Shown: positions 63,739-64,000 of the stretch, piece after piece
Numbering within the stretch: the first letter of the stretch is position 1
How the letters are laid out: each line of letters starts with the position of its first letter
NCBI RefSeq assembly: GCF_900105155.1
Contig: NZ_LT629762.1
Span: 6,027,956-6,091,955 of the forward strand
Origin: Pseudomonas prosekii
GTDB lineage: Bacteria > Pseudomonadota > Gammaproteobacteria > Pseudomonadales > Pseudomonadaceae
Length of the DNA stretch: 64,000 nucleotides
Direction of reading: 5' to 3'
Made by a program: the position numbers and the translations under genes
Notes under the pieces: generated by a model
Told to the model about the DNA's origin: nothing
The model's database searches: none
The model's input: only the letters and a program-made list of their open reading frames with translations

Positions 63739-64000
63739 ATGAAATTTATCCACCAGCGCGAGCACCTCAACGAGGACGACATTGTCGTCATTCAATGCTC
63801 GCAAACCTGCAACATTCGCTTGATGAACGACGCCAATTTCCGCAGCTTCAAAAATGGCGGCCGCCACACCTATCACGGCGGCGCTTTCGATACGTTCCCG
63901 GCCCGCATCACCGCGCCGAGCACCGGTTTCTGGAACATCACCATCGACATGGTCAACAGTCGCAAGGCCATCAGCGTGACCCGCAAACCGACCTTGACTC
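63739..64000 (+). CDS. DUF1883-like protein, 3' end cut by window edge
   Basis: First 87 codons visible. MKFIHQREHLNEDDIVVIQC then MNDANFRSFKNGGRHTYHGG and PSTGFWNITIDMVNSRKA. This matches my memory of DUF1883 proteins, with small beta-rich domains. CTGGAGG ribosome site ahead of the ATG at 63739. Complete length and further domains cannot be seen. The short gap upstream holds the divergent promoters. Confidence 0.75.
   Translation, partial: MKFIHQREHLNEDDIVVIQCSQTCNIRLMNDANFRSFKNGGRHTYHGGAFDTFPARITAPSTGFWNITIDMVNSRKAISVTRKPTLT

Overview
The window is GC-rich, densely coded and chromosomal. It looks like a fluorescent-group Pseudomonas. The evidence is the intact 2-ketogluconate locus (ptxS, kguE-K-T-D), aruH, an MvaT/MvaU-type silencer, hpd, and many intergenic palindromes of the REP families typical of this group. 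No rRNA, tRNA, CRISPR array or insertion sequence was seen. The species is an inference; no search was run.

Layout. 1-4.7 kb: acyl-CoA catabolism block (thiolase, cut by the window edge; HSD10-like dehydrogenase; acyl-CoA synthetase; AraC-type regulator), all on the minus strand. 4.9-9.2 kb: Fur-box-preceded iron uptake operon efeU-efeO-efeB plus a second imelysin-domain efeO-like gene. 9.4-18.9 kb: pssA, a tetR gene with a perfect operator palindrome over its promoter, a DUF1348-type gene, a 5'-truncated sfnG pseudogene that keeps a sigma-54 promoter, a TSUP transporter, nudC with a dienoyl-CoA isomerase-like crotonase, a TPR protein/ECF sigma/anti-sigma operon with a recognisable ECF promoter, then a tandem array of five ~205-bp REP-pair units. 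18.9-27.9 kb: RstAB-like two-component system divergent from an RND efflux pair lacking its own outer-membrane channel, a DUF1345 membrane protein, and an AraC/LysE-exporter pair.

27.9-34.6 kb is the main accessory region and looks AT-richer by eye: an unrecognised 172-aa protein, an autotransporter, and two unrecognised proteins (703 and 286 aa) that share one divergent beta-rich repeat module, seven copies in total. 34.8-40.2 kb: ptxS and the kgu genes, with two identical PtxS operators. 40.3-47.5 kb: aruH, a chemoreceptor, and a glycerate kinase/CdaR-like regulator/MFS set. 47.7-57.3 kb: aldo-keto reductase, RarD-like permease, hpd, a CSS-EAL phosphodiesterase, an H-NS-like silencer, gloA, ahpF and ahpC.

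57.4-59.6 kb carries a tyrosine recombinase divergent from a KfrA-like coiled-coil protein. This arrangement recalls the TnpS/TnpT cointegrate-resolution pair of Tn4651-type transposons, but no transposase is present, and a candidate recombination core lies between the genes. 59.6-64 kb: gor, galU and several small conserved or lipoprotein genes, ending in a DUF1883-like gene cut by the window edge.

The best candidates for something undescribed are the seven-module protein pair beside the autotransporter, and the chromosomal TnpS/TnpT-like module. Neither is proven to be a system by sequence alone.
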